DNA of 64,000 nt from Streptomyces sp. HUAS 15-9 (GCF_025642155.1 NZ_CP106798.1:1116001-1180000); one strand, 5' to 3'; shown: positions 23,290 through 31,892, counted from the first letter of the stretch. Numbers and translations: made by a program. The notes: generated by a model not told the origin, from the sequence alone.

Positions 23290-24243
23290 TCAGACGCCGG
23301 CCGCCGTCGCGTCCGGCCGTCGGACCAGTGCCGCGGCCGCCGCGCCCACCAGGCCCGCGTCCGTGCCCATCTGAGCGGGTGTCACCGTCAGGCGCCGCAC
23401 GAAGGACAGGGTCGCGTAGTCGGCAAGGGCCTTGCGCAGCGGTGTGAACAGGACGTCGCCCGCCTTGCCCACTCCCCCGCCGATCACCGCGATGTCGATC
23501 TCGACGAGCGTCGCGGTGGCCGCGATTCCGGCGGCGAGCGCCTGCGCCGCACGCTCGAAGGAGGCGACGGCGACCGGATCGCCGGCCCGGGCGGCGAAGG
23601 CCACCGCGGCGGCGGAGGCATCACCGTCCGGGCCCGGCAGCCAGCCGTCCTCCCGTGCGCGCCGGGCGATGTTGGGGCCGCTGGCGATGCGCTCCACGCA
23701 GCCCCGCGAGCCGCACGGGCACGGGTCGCCGTCGAGGTCGACACTGATGTGGCCGATGTGGCCCGCGTTGCCGGTCGGTCCCGGATGCAGTCGGCCGTTC
23801 AGGACCAGGCCGCCACCGACACCGGTCGAGACCACCATGCACAGCGCGTTGTCGTGGCCGCGGGCGGCGCCCTGCCAGTGCTCGGCGGCCGTGATCGCCA
23901 CGCCGTCGCCGATCAGCTCGACCGGCAGCCCGCCGGTGGCCGCACGCACCCGCCGGACGAGCGGGAAGTCCCGCCACCCGGGCACGTTCACCGGGCTCAC
24001 GGTGCCCGCCGAGGCGTCCACCGGTCCCGCGCTGCCGATGCCGAGGGAGCCCGCGCGTTCCCACAGGGGCGAGTCGGCGAGTTCCGCGACCACCTCCTCC
24101 ACGGCCCGCATGACGGTCTCGCCGTCCTCCTTGGCGGGCGTCGCGCGCTGCGCGCGCACCTGGATCCGTCCGTCGCCGTCCACCAGCGCGCCGGCGATCT
24201 TCGTGCCGCCGATGTCGAGCGCCGCCACGAGGTCGGTGTGCAT
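23290..24243 (-). CDS. ROK-family sugar kinase
   Basis: A 317-residue ROK protein of the glucokinase/N-acetylmannosamine-kinase type without an N-terminal DNA-binding domain, so an enzyme rather than a repressor. Signatures are the ATP-phosphate motif ALDIGGTKIAGALVDGDG (8-25), the sugar-binding GNAGHIGHISVD and the zinc site CPCGSRGC. The aspartate of the catalytic motif is in LIGDGVAITAAEHW, where most members have E-N-D. It diverges from a LacI regulator with a 12-bp perfect palindrome between them, so sugar-controlled expression is likely. The sugar is unknown. Confidence 0.88.
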   Translation of the reverse strand: MHTDLVAALDIGGTKIAGALVDGDGRIQVRAQRATPAKEDGETVMRAVEEVVAELADSPLWERAGSLGIGSAGPVDASAGTVSPVNVPGWRDFPLVRRVRAATGGLPVELIGDGVAITAAEHWQGAARGHDNALCMVVSTGVGGGLVLNGRLHPGPTGNAGHIGHISVDLDGDPCPCGSRGCVERIASGPNIARRAREDGWLPGPDGDASAAAVAFAARAGDPVAVASFERAAQALAAGIAATATLVEIDIAVIGGGVGKAGDVLFTPLRKALADYATLSFVRRLTVTPAQMGTDAGLVGAAAAALVRRPDATAAGV

Positions 24244-24337
24244 CAGAGTCAGATCTCCCCGTCAACCGTGAGCAAGATGTCCGGTCAAGCGGTGGGGGCG
24301 CAGGCCGGTTGATTGCGGTGGACAGTGTCTCCCGCAT

Positions 24338-24364
24338 CTGACAACGTTGTCCAGGCTCTATGCT
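24338..24364. promoter_or_regulatory. LacI-type operator between ROK and lacI-like genes
   Basis: GACAACGTTGTC (24340-24351) is a perfect palindrome with the central CG typical of LacI/GalR operators. CTGACA (24338-24343) and TATGCT (24359-24364) could be the -35 and -10 of the regulator gene (spacer 15), placing the operator within its promoter. If so, ATG 24360 cannot be the start. Confidence 0.7.
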
Positions 24365-24434
24365 CGACGCCACATCCTCATACAAACCCATGGACCGACG
24401 CATCCCCGTGGACGACAGGACAGGACACCGCATC

Positions 24435-25496
24435 GTGCCCGAGACCACCCGCCGCGCCGCCGGCCTCCCCGACCGCCACTCCGGGAGCCGGTACGGCAAC
24501 CGTCCGACCATGAAGGACGTCGCCGCGCGAGCCGGAGTCGGGCTGAAGACGGTGTCGCGCGTGGTCAACGGCGAGCCCGGCGTCACCCCGGACACCGAGC
24601 GCCGTGTCCAGGAGGCCATCGACGCGCTGGGCTTTCGCCGCAACGACAGCGCGAGGGTGCTGCGCAAGGGCCGTACCGCGAGCATCGGGCTGGTCCTGGA
24701 GGACCTCGCCGACCCCTTCTACGGCCCGCTCAGCCGCGCGGTCGAGGAGGTGGCCCGCGCCCACGGGGCGCTGCTGATCAACGGTTCCAGCGCCGAGGAC
24801 CCCGACCGCGAGCAGGAGTTGGCGCTGGCGCTGTGCGCACGGCGGGTGGACGGACTGGTGATCATCCCTGCCGGGGACGACCACCGCTATCTGGAGCCGG
24901 AGATCAAGGCCGGCGTCGCGACCGTGTTCGTGGACCGCCCGGCCGGGAAGATCGACGCCGATGTGGTCCTGTCCGACAACTACGGCGGTGCCCGCGCCGG
25001 TGTCGCCCATCTGATCGCCCACGGCCACCGCCGGATCGGGTTCATCGGCGACATGCCCCGCATCCACACCGCGGCCGAGCGTCTGCGCGGCTACCGCGCG
25101 GCCATGGAGGACGCGGGGATACCCGTCGAGGACACCTGGATGTCCCTGGGCGCCACCGACCCGGAGCGGGTGCGCCGGGCCGCGGAGGAGATGCTGTCCG
25201 GCCCCGCTCCCGTGACCGCGGTGTTCGCTGGCAACAACCGGGTGACGGTAACCGTCGTCCGCGTGCTCGCCGAGCACTCCCGCCGGGTCGCCCTCGTCGG
25301 CTTCGACGACATCGAGCTCGCCGATCTGCTCCAGCCGGGCGTCACGGTGATCGCCCAGGACGCTGCCACCCTCGGCCGCACCGCCGCCGAGCGGCTCTTC
25401 CGCCAGTTGGACGGGACGCTCATCGCCCCGGAGCGCATCGAGCTGCCGACCCGGCTGATCACCCGCGGCTCGGGCGAACTGCCGCCGGCGGACTGA
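24435..25496 (+). CDS. LacI-family transcriptional regulator
   Basis: About 353 residues. The helix-turn-helix MKDVAARAGVGLKTVSRVVN (26-45) is textbook LacI, followed by the hinge region FRRNDSARVLRKGRTASIG and a periplasmic-binding-protein-like sensor domain ending FDDIELADLLQPGVTVIAQD. I chose GTG 24435 because earlier in-frame starts (ATG 24390, ATG 24360) have no ribosome-binding site and overlap the likely promoter. It diverges from the ROK kinase gene and probably represses both. The next gene starts eight bases after its stop and may be co-transcribed. Confidence 0.88.
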   Translation: MPETTRRAAGLPDRHSGSRYGNRPTMKDVAARAGVGLKTVSRVVNGEPGVTPDTERRVQEAIDALGFRRNDSARVLRKGRTASIGLVLEDLADPFYGPLSRAVEEVARAHGALLINGSSAEDPDREQELALALCARRVDGLVIIPAGDDHRYLEPEIKAGVATVFVDRPAGKIDADVVLSDNYGGARAGVAHLIAHGHRRIGFIGDMPRIHTAAERLRGYRAAMEDAGIPVEDTWMSLGATDPERVRRAAEEMLSGPAPVTAVFAGNNRVTVTVVRVLAEHSRRVALVGFDDIELADLLQPGVTVIAQDAATLGRTAAERLFRQLDGTLIAPERIELPTRLITRGSGELPPAD

Positions 25497-25503
25497 GCCG
25501 CGG

Positions 25504-26255
25504 ATGACGGGCCGCACCCTGGAGGAACTGGGCCTCGCGCGGGCGCCGCGCGACCATCCGCTGACCTATCCGGGCGCCTGGCCGAAGGACTCCGGGCTCC
25601 TGCGGGGCGACCGGATGCTGCCGCTCGACCGCCTGGTGCACGAGGACCGGGTGCCGGTCCTCGCGGTGGGCTCCAACGCCTGCCCCGGTCAACTGCGCCA
25701 CAAGCTGGCCGAGTCCGGGATCACCACGCCCGTCCCGATGGTGCGGACCCGGGTCACGGGGCTCGACGTCGGCGTCTCCGCGCACGTGAGCCGCCTGGGG
25801 TATGTCTCCGCCTCGCCCGTCGCGGCACCGGGGTGCACCCGCGAGTTGTTCGTCATCTGGCTCGACGCCCGGCAGCTGGCCGTGATCGACGCGAGCGAGG
25901 GCGTGCCGCTGCGGGAGGCAACTACAGCCGCGCCTGGCTGCCCGCGCCGGACGTACGGATCGAGCTGTCCGACGGCGGGACGCTCACCGGCGCGTACGCG
26001 TACGTCAACCGGCACGGCGTCCTGCACAACGGCTCCGGCACACCGCGCGCCCATCCGGGGCAGCGGCAGCTGCTCACCGGACTCCTGGCGGGGTCTGCCC
26101 CGTTGCGGGAGCTGTTCGGTGTCACGCCGGAGGACTTCTGCGCACGGGCCCGCGGCGACGCCGCACTGTGCCGGCGGGGCATACGGCTGTTCGCCGAGCA
26201 CAAGTGGATGACGGCGTCCGGGCTCGAAGGGTACGTCCGGCCCGAGCAGGGCTGA
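25504..26255 (+). pseudogene. Gamma-glutamylcyclotransferase-like protein, frameshifted
   Basis: The first frame gives RVPVLAVGSNACPGQLRHKL and ELFVIWLDARQLAVIDASEG. Near 25909-25913 one base (a C in CTGCCGGGAGG) appears to be missing, and the protein resumes in the next frame with GNYSRAWLPAPDVRIELSDG, LTGAYAYVNRHGVL, VTPEDFCARA and a stop at 26255. Joined, it would be about 250 residues. The GSN loop and overall layout suggest a GGCT-like fold, which I hold only tentatively. It lies eight bases after the LacI gene. Either the gene is dead or the reference has a one-base error. Confidence 0.65.
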
Positions 26256-26319
26256 GGCCTGCGGCGGCCCTGGACCGCCAGAAGAAGCCGACTCGCACGG
26301 ACCGACAGCGGCCCGCCCG

Positions 26320-27624
26320 CTACTTGGCGGAGGCCGTCAGATCGCCCCGCCGCGGCGACACGAAGCCCTCCAGGCCGGCCCGGGTCAGACCGGTCGGCCC
26401 GGCCACCTCGGCGATGTCGAGCGCGCCGCAGTCCAGACCGCGCAGCAGATAGCCGCTGAGGGCCGTGGCGGTGGCGGGCTCGTCCATGACGTCGCCGCCG
26501 GTCCGGCTCGCGTAGCGGGCGAGACGGGCTGCCGCCTGCTCGAAGCCCTCGCGGTAGAAGGCGAAGACGGCCGCGTAGCGGGTGGGGATGTGGCCGGGGT
26601 GCATGTCCCAGCCCTGGTAGTACGCCCGTGCCAGGGCTCGCCGGGTGAGGCCGTAGTGCAGTCGCCAGGCGGCGTGGACCTTCTCGGCCGGGCCGACCGG
26701 CAGCACATTGGTCGAGCCGTCCGAGACCCGTACGCCCGTGCCCGCCGCCGCGACCTGCATGATCGCCTTGGCGTGGTCGGCGGCCGGGTGGTCACTGGCC
26801 TGGTAGGCGGCGGAGACGCCCAGGCAGGCGCTGTAGTCGAAGGTGCCGTAGTGCAGAGCTGTGGCACGACCCTCGGCGGCCTGGATCATCCGGGCGACGG
26901 TGGCGGTGCCGTCGGTGGCGAGGATGGACTGGCTGGTCTCTATCTGTATCTCGAAGCCGATCCTGCCGGGCTCGAGGCCGCGCGCCTTCTCGAAGGCCTC
27001 CAGGAGCCGGACCATGGCGGTGACCTGCTCGGGGTAGGTCACCTTCGGCAGAGTCAGGACCAGTCCGCCGGGCAGTGGGCCCGCCTCCAGCAGGCCGGTC
27101 AGGAAGATGTCGAGGGTGCGGATGCCCCGGTCGCGCACCGCGGCCTCCATGCACTTCATGCGGATGCCCATGTACGGGGCCGCCGTGCCGTTCTCGTAGG
27201 CCTGCGCGATCAGCCGGGCCGCGCGGGCGGCCGCCTCGTCCTCCTCGGCGTCCGGGCGGGGGCCGTAGCCGTCCTCGAAGTCGACCCGCAGGTCCTCGAT
27301 CGGTTCGCGCTCCAGCTTGGCGCGGACGCGGGAGTACACCGGTTCGGCCAGTTCGTCGGTGAGGCCGAGGACGGCGGCGAAGGAGGCGGCGTCCGGGGCG
27401 TGTTCGTCGAGGGCGGCGAGCGCCCGGTCGCCCCAGGAGCGGATGGTGTCGGCGGCGAAGACGTCACCGGGGACGTACACCGTGTGGACGGGCTGGCGGG
27501 TGCCGGGGTCTCCGGGATAGCGGCGCTCCAGTTCGGCGTCGACCGGCGCGAGGGAGGCGCTGATCTCCTCGCTGACGGCGCCCGCGAGGCTTGTCGCCAC
27601 CTTCTCCTGCCGGCCCTGGCCCAT
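26320..27624 (-). CDS. HpcH/HpaI (citrate-lyase-beta)-like aldolase, DUF6986 family
   Basis: A 434-residue TIM-barrel protein. Recognisable parts are DLRVDFEDGYGPRPDAEED (acidic metal-binding motif), PYMGIRMKCMEAAVRDRG, LVLTLPKVTYPEQVTAM and GFEIQIETSQSIL, which together match the HpcH/HpaI aldolase/citrate-lyase superfamily in an actinobacterial branch labelled DUF6986. Relatives are often found with purine or allantoin catabolism genes. None is visible here, but a TTCCGCGGAA palindrome of the IclR-operator kind lies just upstream, compatible with such regulation. ATG 27624 follows AAGGAGGG. Reaction unknown; C-C bond cleavage is inferred. Confidence 0.75.
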   Translation of the reverse strand: MGQGRQEKVATSLAGAVSEEISASLAPVDAELERRYPGDPGTRQPVHTVYVPGDVFAADTIRSWGDRALAALDEHAPDAASFAAVLGLTDELAEPVYSRVRAKLEREPIEDLRVDFEDGYGPRPDAEEDEAAARAARLIAQAYENGTAAPYMGIRMKCMEAAVRDRGIRTLDIFLTGLLEAGPLPGGLVLTLPKVTYPEQVTAMVRLLEAFEKARGLEPGRIGFEIQIETSQSILATDGTATVARMIQAAEGRATALHYGTFDYSACLGVSAAYQASDHPAADHAKAIMQVAAAGTGVRVSDGSTNVLPVGPAEKVHAAWRLHYGLTRRALARAYYQGWDMHPGHIPTRYAAVFAFYREGFEQAAARLARYASRTGGDVMDEPATATALSGYLLRGLDCGALDIAEVAGPTGLTRAGLEGFVSPRRGDLTASAK

Positions 27625-27645
27625 CCCGCACCCTCCTTGTTTCCG

Positions 27646-27655
27646 TTCCGCGGAA
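27646..27655. promoter_or_regulatory. TTCCGCGGAA palindrome upstream of the aldolase-like gene
   Basis: A perfect 10-bp palindrome centred about 27 bp before the start codon, extended as GTTCCGCGGAAT. It resembles half-site arrangements bound by IclR-family regulators of allantoin/purine genes in Streptomyces. The identity of the regulator is inference. Confidence 0.45.
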
Positions 27656-27818
27656 TCAACAATCCGTAGAACGAAGTTATCCGGGGACGTTCGGGATGGT
27701 CAACACCCTGTTGAAGCAGCGCCACTTCGCCATCTCGTCATGTTCACGCCCATCTCATCCCGCGGTATCACACTTGCGTCCGCTCGAGTCACCCGGCCGT
27801 TCCACCGAAGGAGCCCGT

Positions 27819-28735
27819 GTGCCGAACCACAGCCGAGTCACGCGCCGCCTGGGCCTCAAGGCCGCATTGGCCAGCATTGGCCGCAGCCGTCACCGTCCCC
27901 CTCTCCAGTACAGCACTGTCCGCGTCGTCCGCCTCGGCGCAGGAACGCAGGGCCCACCGCCTGGGGATCATGTCCTTCAACCTGCGCTTCGCGAGCACCT
28001 CCGAACCCAACAGCTGGACCGTGCGCAGACCAGTGATGCGCGAACTGCTGCGCCGCGAGCGGCCGCACGTCATCGGTACCACAGGAAGGCCGCTACCAGC
28101 AGCTGCGCGACATCGACTCCGACCTCGGACCGCACTACGACTGGGTCGGGACCGGCCGCGAGGGCGGCAGCCGCGACGAGTCCGCGGCGATCTTCTACGA
28201 CACCCGGCGCCTGTCCCCGGCCGAGCACTACACCTTCTGGCTCTCCGACACCCCGGAGATGATCCGCTCGAACACCTGGGGCGCCGCGTTCCCCCGCATC
28301 GTCACCTGGATCCGCTTCCGCGACCTGCGCGACGGCGGGCGGGAGTGCTACGTCCTCAACACCCACTTCGACCACGCGAGCCAGTACGCGCGCGAACGCA
28401 GTGCCGCCCTCATGGCCCAGCGCATCGCCGGACTCGACCGCCGCCTGCCGATCGTGGTGACCGGGGACTTCAACGTCGCCGCGCACAAGAACCCGGTCTA
28501 CGACACGCTGCTGGGCGCCGGTCTCGTCGACAGCTGGGACGCCGCCGCCGAGCGCAGCGCGCTGTACGGCACCTTCCACGGCTACAGACCGCTCACTGCG
28601 GACGGCGACCGCATCGACTGGATCCTGGCCACGCCTGGCGTCACGGTCCAGCGGGCCTCGATCAACACCTTCTCCAGGAGCGGCCGGTTCCCGAGCGACC
28701 ACGTGCCCGTGCAGGCGTGGCTGACCCTGGGATGA
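27819..28735 (+). pseudogene. Secreted endonuclease/exonuclease/phosphatase-family protein, two frameshifts
   Basis: GTG 27819 follows AAGGAG. The signal region begins VPNHSRVTRRLGLKAAL and is broken by a 10-bp tandem duplication, GCATTGGCCA at 27864-27873 repeated as GCATTGGCCG at 27874-27883. The next frame reads AAAVTVPLSSTALSASSASA and LGIMSFNLRFAS up to RPHVIGT. A single extra A near 28081 shifts frame again; the rest (EGRYQQLRDIDSDLG, WVGTGREGGSRDESAAIFY, LNTHFDHASQYARERSA, VVTGDFNVAAHKNPVYDTL, FPSDHVPV) is a typical EEP metal-dependent phosphodiesterase. Removing the 11 extra bases gives exactly 302 codons. Two independent lesions make a real pseudogene more likely than an error. Confidence 0.85.
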
Positions 28736-28738
28736 GCC

Positions 28739-28775
28739 GAGGCCCCCGTGACCGGCGCGCGGTCACGGGGGCCTC
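28739..28775. terminator. Perfect 15-bp bidirectional terminator hairpin
   Basis: GAGGCCCCCGTGACC (28739-28753) pairs without mismatch with GGTCACGGGGGCCTC (28761-28775) across a seven-base loop. It lies between the convergent EEP gene and etfA, so it would stop transcription from both sides. Confidence 0.85.
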
Positions 28776-28792
28776 GTACAGCCCGGAGGTGA

Positions 28793-29755
28793 TCAGCCCT
28801 TGCGGGTCTTGATCTCCTCGGTCAGCTGCGGGACGACGTCGAACAGGTCGCCGACGACGCCGTAGTCGACCAGGTCGAAGATCGGGGCCTCGGGGTCCTT
28901 GTTGACGGCCACGATCGTCTTGGAGGTCTGCATACCGGCGCGGTGCTGGATCGCGCCGGAGATGCCGTTGGCGATGTACAGCTGCGGCGAGACCGACTTA
29001 CCGGTCTGGCCGACCTGGTTGGTGTGCGGGTACCAGCCCGCGTCCACCGCGGCACGCGAGGCGCCGACGGCCGCGCCGAGGGAGTCGGCGAGGGCCTCGA
29101 TGATCGAGAAGTTCTCGGCACCGTTGACGCCACGGCCACCGGAGACCACGATCGCGGCCTCGGTCAGCTCCGGACGGCCCGTCGACTCACGCGGCGTGCG
29201 GGCGGTGACCTTGGTGCCGGTCGCCTTCTCGGAGAAGGACACGGACAGGGCCTCGACCGCGCCGGCGGCCGGGGCGGCCTCGACGGCGGCCGAGTTCGGC
29301 TTGACCGTGATGACCGGGGTGCCCTTGATGACACGGGACTTGGTGGTGAAGGACGCGGCGAACACCGACTGGGTGGCCACCGGGCCCTCGTCGCCGGCCT
29401 CGAGGTCGACGGCGTCGGTGATGATGCCGGAACCGATGCGCAGCGCCAGACGGGCGGCGATCTCCTTGCCCTCCGCAGAGGACGAGACCAGGACGGCGGC
29501 CGGGGAGACGCCCTCGACGGCGGCCTGGAGGGCGTCCACCTTCGGGACGACCAGGTAGTCGGCGTACTCGGACGCCTCGTGGGTGAGGACCTTCACCGCG
29601 CCGTGCTCGGCGAGCGTGGCGGCGGTGTCGGCGGCGCCGCTGCCCAGGGCGACGGCGACGGGCTCGCCGATGCGGCGGGCGAGGGTCAGCAGCTCCAGAG
29701 TGGGCTTGCGGACGGCACCGTCCACGTGGTCGACGTAGACGAGGACTTCAGCCAT
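28793..29755 (-). CDS. etfA: Electron transfer flavoprotein, alpha subunit
   Basis: A 320-residue FAD-binding ETF alpha subunit. The N-terminal domain starts MAEVLVYVDHVDGAVRK; the C-terminal FAD domain has VSGGRGVNGAENF, then GQTGKSVSPQLYIANGISGA, QHRAGMQTSKTIVAVNKD and FDLVDYGVVGDLF, all standard. With EtfB it forms the soluble heterodimer that carries electrons from acyl-CoA and other flavin dehydrogenases to the quinone pool. It lies 52 bp downstream of etfB in one operon; several acyl-CoA dehydrogenase-type partners could use it, including the AidB-like gene at 53408. Confidence 0.96.
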   Translation of the reverse strand: MAEVLVYVDHVDGAVRKPTLELLTLARRIGEPVAVALGSGAADTAATLAEHGAVKVLTHEASEYADYLVVPKVDALQAAVEGVSPAAVLVSSSAEGKEIAARLALRIGSGIITDAVDLEAGDEGPVATQSVFAASFTTKSRVIKGTPVITVKPNSAAVEAAPAAGAVEALSVSFSEKATGTKVTARTPRESTGRPELTEAAIVVSGGRGVNGAENFSIIEALADSLGAAVGASRAAVDAGWYPHTNQVGQTGKSVSPQLYIANGISGAIQHRAGMQTSKTIVAVNKDPEAPIFDLVDYGVVGDLFDVVPQLTEEIKTRKG

Positions 29756-29807
29756 GGGATTGCTCTCCTGCGTACGAAAGTTGAGGGGCGGTCAGCGGGG
29801 GCGAGCC

Positions 29808-30596
29808 TTAGATGAACTTCTGGCTCGCGAGGAACTCAGCGAGCTGCTTGCCGCCCTCGCCCTCGTCCTTGACGATCGTGCCGGCCGTGCGGGCCGGACG
29901 CGCGGCCGCGGTCTCGACCTTGGTCCAGGCGCCGTCGAGACCGACCTCCTCGGCCTCGATGTCCAGGTCGGACAGGTCCCAGGACTGAACCGGCTTCTTC
30001 TTGGCGGCCATGATGCCCTTGAAGGACGGGTAGCGCGCCTCACCCGACTGGTCGGTCACCGACACGACGGCCGGGAGCTGCGCCTCGAGCTGCTCGGAGG
30101 CGGCGTCGCCGTCACGGCGGCCCTTGACCGTGCCGTCCTCCACGGAGACCTCGGACAGCAGGGTGACCTGCGGGACACCCAGGCGCTCGGCCAGCAGGGC
30201 GGGGACCACGCCGGCGGTGCCGTCGGTGGAGGCCATGCCGGAGATCACCAGGTCGAAGCCGGCCTTCTCGACGGCCTTGGCCAGCACCAGGGAGGTGCCG
30301 ATGACGTCCGTGCCGTGCAGGTCGTCGTCCTCGACGTGGATGGCCTTGTCCGCGCCCATCGACAGCGCCTTGCGCAGCGCGTCCTTGGCGTCCTCCGGGC
30401 CGACCGTCAGGACCGTGACCTCGACGTCGTCGTCGGAGTTCTCGGAGATCTGCAGCGCCTGCTCGACCGCGTACTCGTCCAGTTCGGAGAGCAGACCGTC
30501 CACGTCGTCGCGGTCGACGGTCAGGTCATCGGCGAAGTGCCGGTCGCCAGTGGCGTCGGGCACGTACTTCACAGTGACAACGATCCTCAAGCTCAC
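29808..30596 (-). CDS. etfB: Electron transfer flavoprotein, beta subunit
   Basis: A 262-residue ETF beta subunit beginning MSLRIVVTVKYVPDATGDRH, with the signature VVSVTDQSGEARYPSFKGIM and the AMP-binding domain typical of the group I ETF used in fatty-acid and amino-acid oxidation. The GTG start at 30596 has TAGGAG upstream. It is the first gene of the etfBA operon. The 218-bp upstream region contains CCTATGCT-type elements that may include its promoter, but I cannot fix a -35/-10 pair. Confidence 0.96.
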   Translation of the reverse strand: MSLRIVVTVKYVPDATGDRHFADDLTVDRDDVDGLLSELDEYAVEQALQISENSDDDVEVTVLTVGPEDAKDALRKALSMGADKAIHVEDDDLHGTDVIGTSLVLAKAVEKAGFDLVISGMASTDGTAGVVPALLAERLGVPQVTLLSEVSVEDGTVKGRRDGDAASEQLEAQLPAVVSVTDQSGEARYPSFKGIMAAKKKPVQSWDLSDLDIEAEEVGLDGAWTKVETAAARPARTAGTIVKDEGEGGKQLAEFLASQKFI

Positions 30597-30814
30597 GCCG
30601 GCTCTCCTACTGCATCGTCATTTCTGGGCTGCCTCTTGCAGGCAGCATAGGCGCCTGAAGCGGCCTATCCCGGTCGGGGCGGCCGCGCGCTCCGAACGAA
30701 ATATTACTCGCCAGTACACCCAGTTCATGCGCGCTAAGCAAGCGCTTTGGACTGTGACCTTCGCAACGCAGCGTAACCGGAATTCGACTGCCGCACAGGC
30801 CGGACGGGCAGTGA

Positions 30815-31324
30815 TCAATCGCGCAGACCGTTGAACCGCCCCTGGTGGTACAGGAGCGGCCGGCCCGCGCCCGCGGGATCGCCCAGGACGACCTCGGCGA
30901 GCACGATGCGATGGTCCCCGGCGGGCACTCGGCCCACGATCCGGCAGACCAGCCACACCAGGACGTCGTCGAGCACGGGTACGCCCTCGGGTCCCTCACG
31001 CCAGGTGGTGGGCGCGCCGAACCGGTCGGCGCCGCTGCGGGCGAAGGTGGCTGCCAGCTCGCTCTGGTGCTCACCGAGCACATGGACACCGACGTGGTCG
31101 GCCGTCGATATGGCAGGCCAGCTGGAGGAGCCGGTGCCGATGCCGAACGAGAGCATCGGGGGGTCGGCGGAGACGGAGGTGAGGGAGGTGGCGGTGAAGC
31201 CGACCGGTCCCCCGGCACCGCCGGCCGTGATCACCGCGACACCGGCGGCATGCCGCCGGAAGGCGGAGCGCAGCAGGTCGGGGGAGGCGAGCTGGGGGGA
31301 GCGGAGGTCGGGCGTGGCCGTCAT
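30815..31324 (-). CDS. Flavin reductase-family protein (FMN-binding split barrel)
   Basis: A 169-residue NAD(P)H:flavin reductase/HpaC-SsuE-like protein. The family pattern is complete: LLRSAFRRHAAGVAVITAGG at the start, FTATSLTSVSADPPMLSFGI for flavin binding, DHVGVHVLGEHQSELAATFA and GDHRIVLAEVVLGD near the end. It would supply reduced flavin to a partner monooxygenase, for instance in sulfonate or thiol-sulfur assimilation. ATG 31324 has AAGGAC upstream. A short cysteine-containing open frame ends 44 bases before it and probably regulates it. Confidence 0.88.
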   Translation of the reverse strand: MTATPDLRSPQLASPDLLRSAFRRHAAGVAVITAGGAGGPVGFTATSLTSVSADPPMLSFGIGTGSSSWPAISTADHVGVHVLGEHQSELAATFARSGADRFGAPTTWREGPEGVPVLDDVLVWLVCRIVGRVPAGDHRIVLAEVVLGDPAGAGRPLLYHQGRFNGLRD

Positions 31325-31368
31325 GGAGTTGTCCTTCTGCGAAAGGGGACGAGCGGATCCGTTGCTGC

Positions 31369-31449
31369 TCAACAGCCCGGACAGCGCACGCTCGCGGTAC
31401 GGGCGAGGTCGACGTGGACCCGCCCGAAGAGAAGGATTTCCGTTGCCAT
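31369..31449 (-). CDS. Putative regulatory leader peptide with terminal cysteines
   Basis: A 26-codon reading frame, MATEILLFGRVHVDLARTAS then VRCPGC and TGA. The R-x-HVDL-x-R-x-AS block followed by cysteines is the hallmark of short leader peptides found in actinobacteria upstream of sulfur-assimilation and flavin-reductase genes, where cysteinyl-tRNA availability controls the next gene. The frame stops 44 bases before the flavin reductase start. ATG 31449 is used. Too short for confident coding prediction, but position, strand and motif agree. Confidence 0.65.
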   Translation of the reverse strand: MATEILLFGRVHVDLARTASVRCPGC

Positions 31450-31517
31450 GGGGTCAGGCTGACGATAGGTGGCGCACACAGTCAAGTACGTTCCGGGATA
31501 TGGGAGGTGCCTCACCG

Positions 31518-31892
31518 TCATCCGCACGGCCGTCGCACCGCCTCTCCCAGCGCCGCGATCACATCGGCCTTGCGGGGCTGTCCGGCCGCACGCCGCACCA
31601 CCCGTCCGTCCACGTCGAGGACCAGAACAGTGGGGGTTTCGAGGATCTCCCACGCGCGTACGAGGTCCAGCCGGGCCTCGGCGTCGATCTCGACATGTGT
31701 GACGCCGAGCACCATTCCGGCCACCTCGGCGAGGATGCGCCGGGTCGCCCGGCAGGGCGCGCAGAAGGCGCTCGAGAACTGCACGAGCGTGGCCCGCTCC
31801 CCGAGCTCGCCGCCCAACTCGGCGACTTCGAGCCGCTTCCCCTCGTCCTGCCCGCGCACCCGCGCTCTCCCGCTCTGCCGAAGTCCGGTCAT
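31518..31892 (-). CDS. Thioredoxin-family protein lacking the usual membrane anchor
   Basis: A 124-residue thioredoxin-fold protein with the redox motif FSSAFCAPCR, whose CAPC pair is the active-site CxxC, followed by HVEIDAEARLDLVRAWEILE and TPTVLVLDVDGRVVRRAAGQ (cis-Pro in TPT). Streptomyces relatives I know begin MTGL followed by a membrane helix. Here MTGL is joined directly to RQSGRARVRGQDEGKRL, so the anchor seems deleted and the protein would be cytoplasmic. ATG 31907 is an alternative start. It precedes the leader peptide and flavin reductase on the same strand. Confidence 0.8.
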   Translation of the reverse strand: MTGLRQSGRARVRGQDEGKRLEVAELGGELGERATLVQFSSAFCAPCRATRRILAEVAGMVLGVTHVEIDAEARLDLVRAWEILETPTVLVLDVDGRVVRRAAGQPRKADVIAALGEAVRRPCG

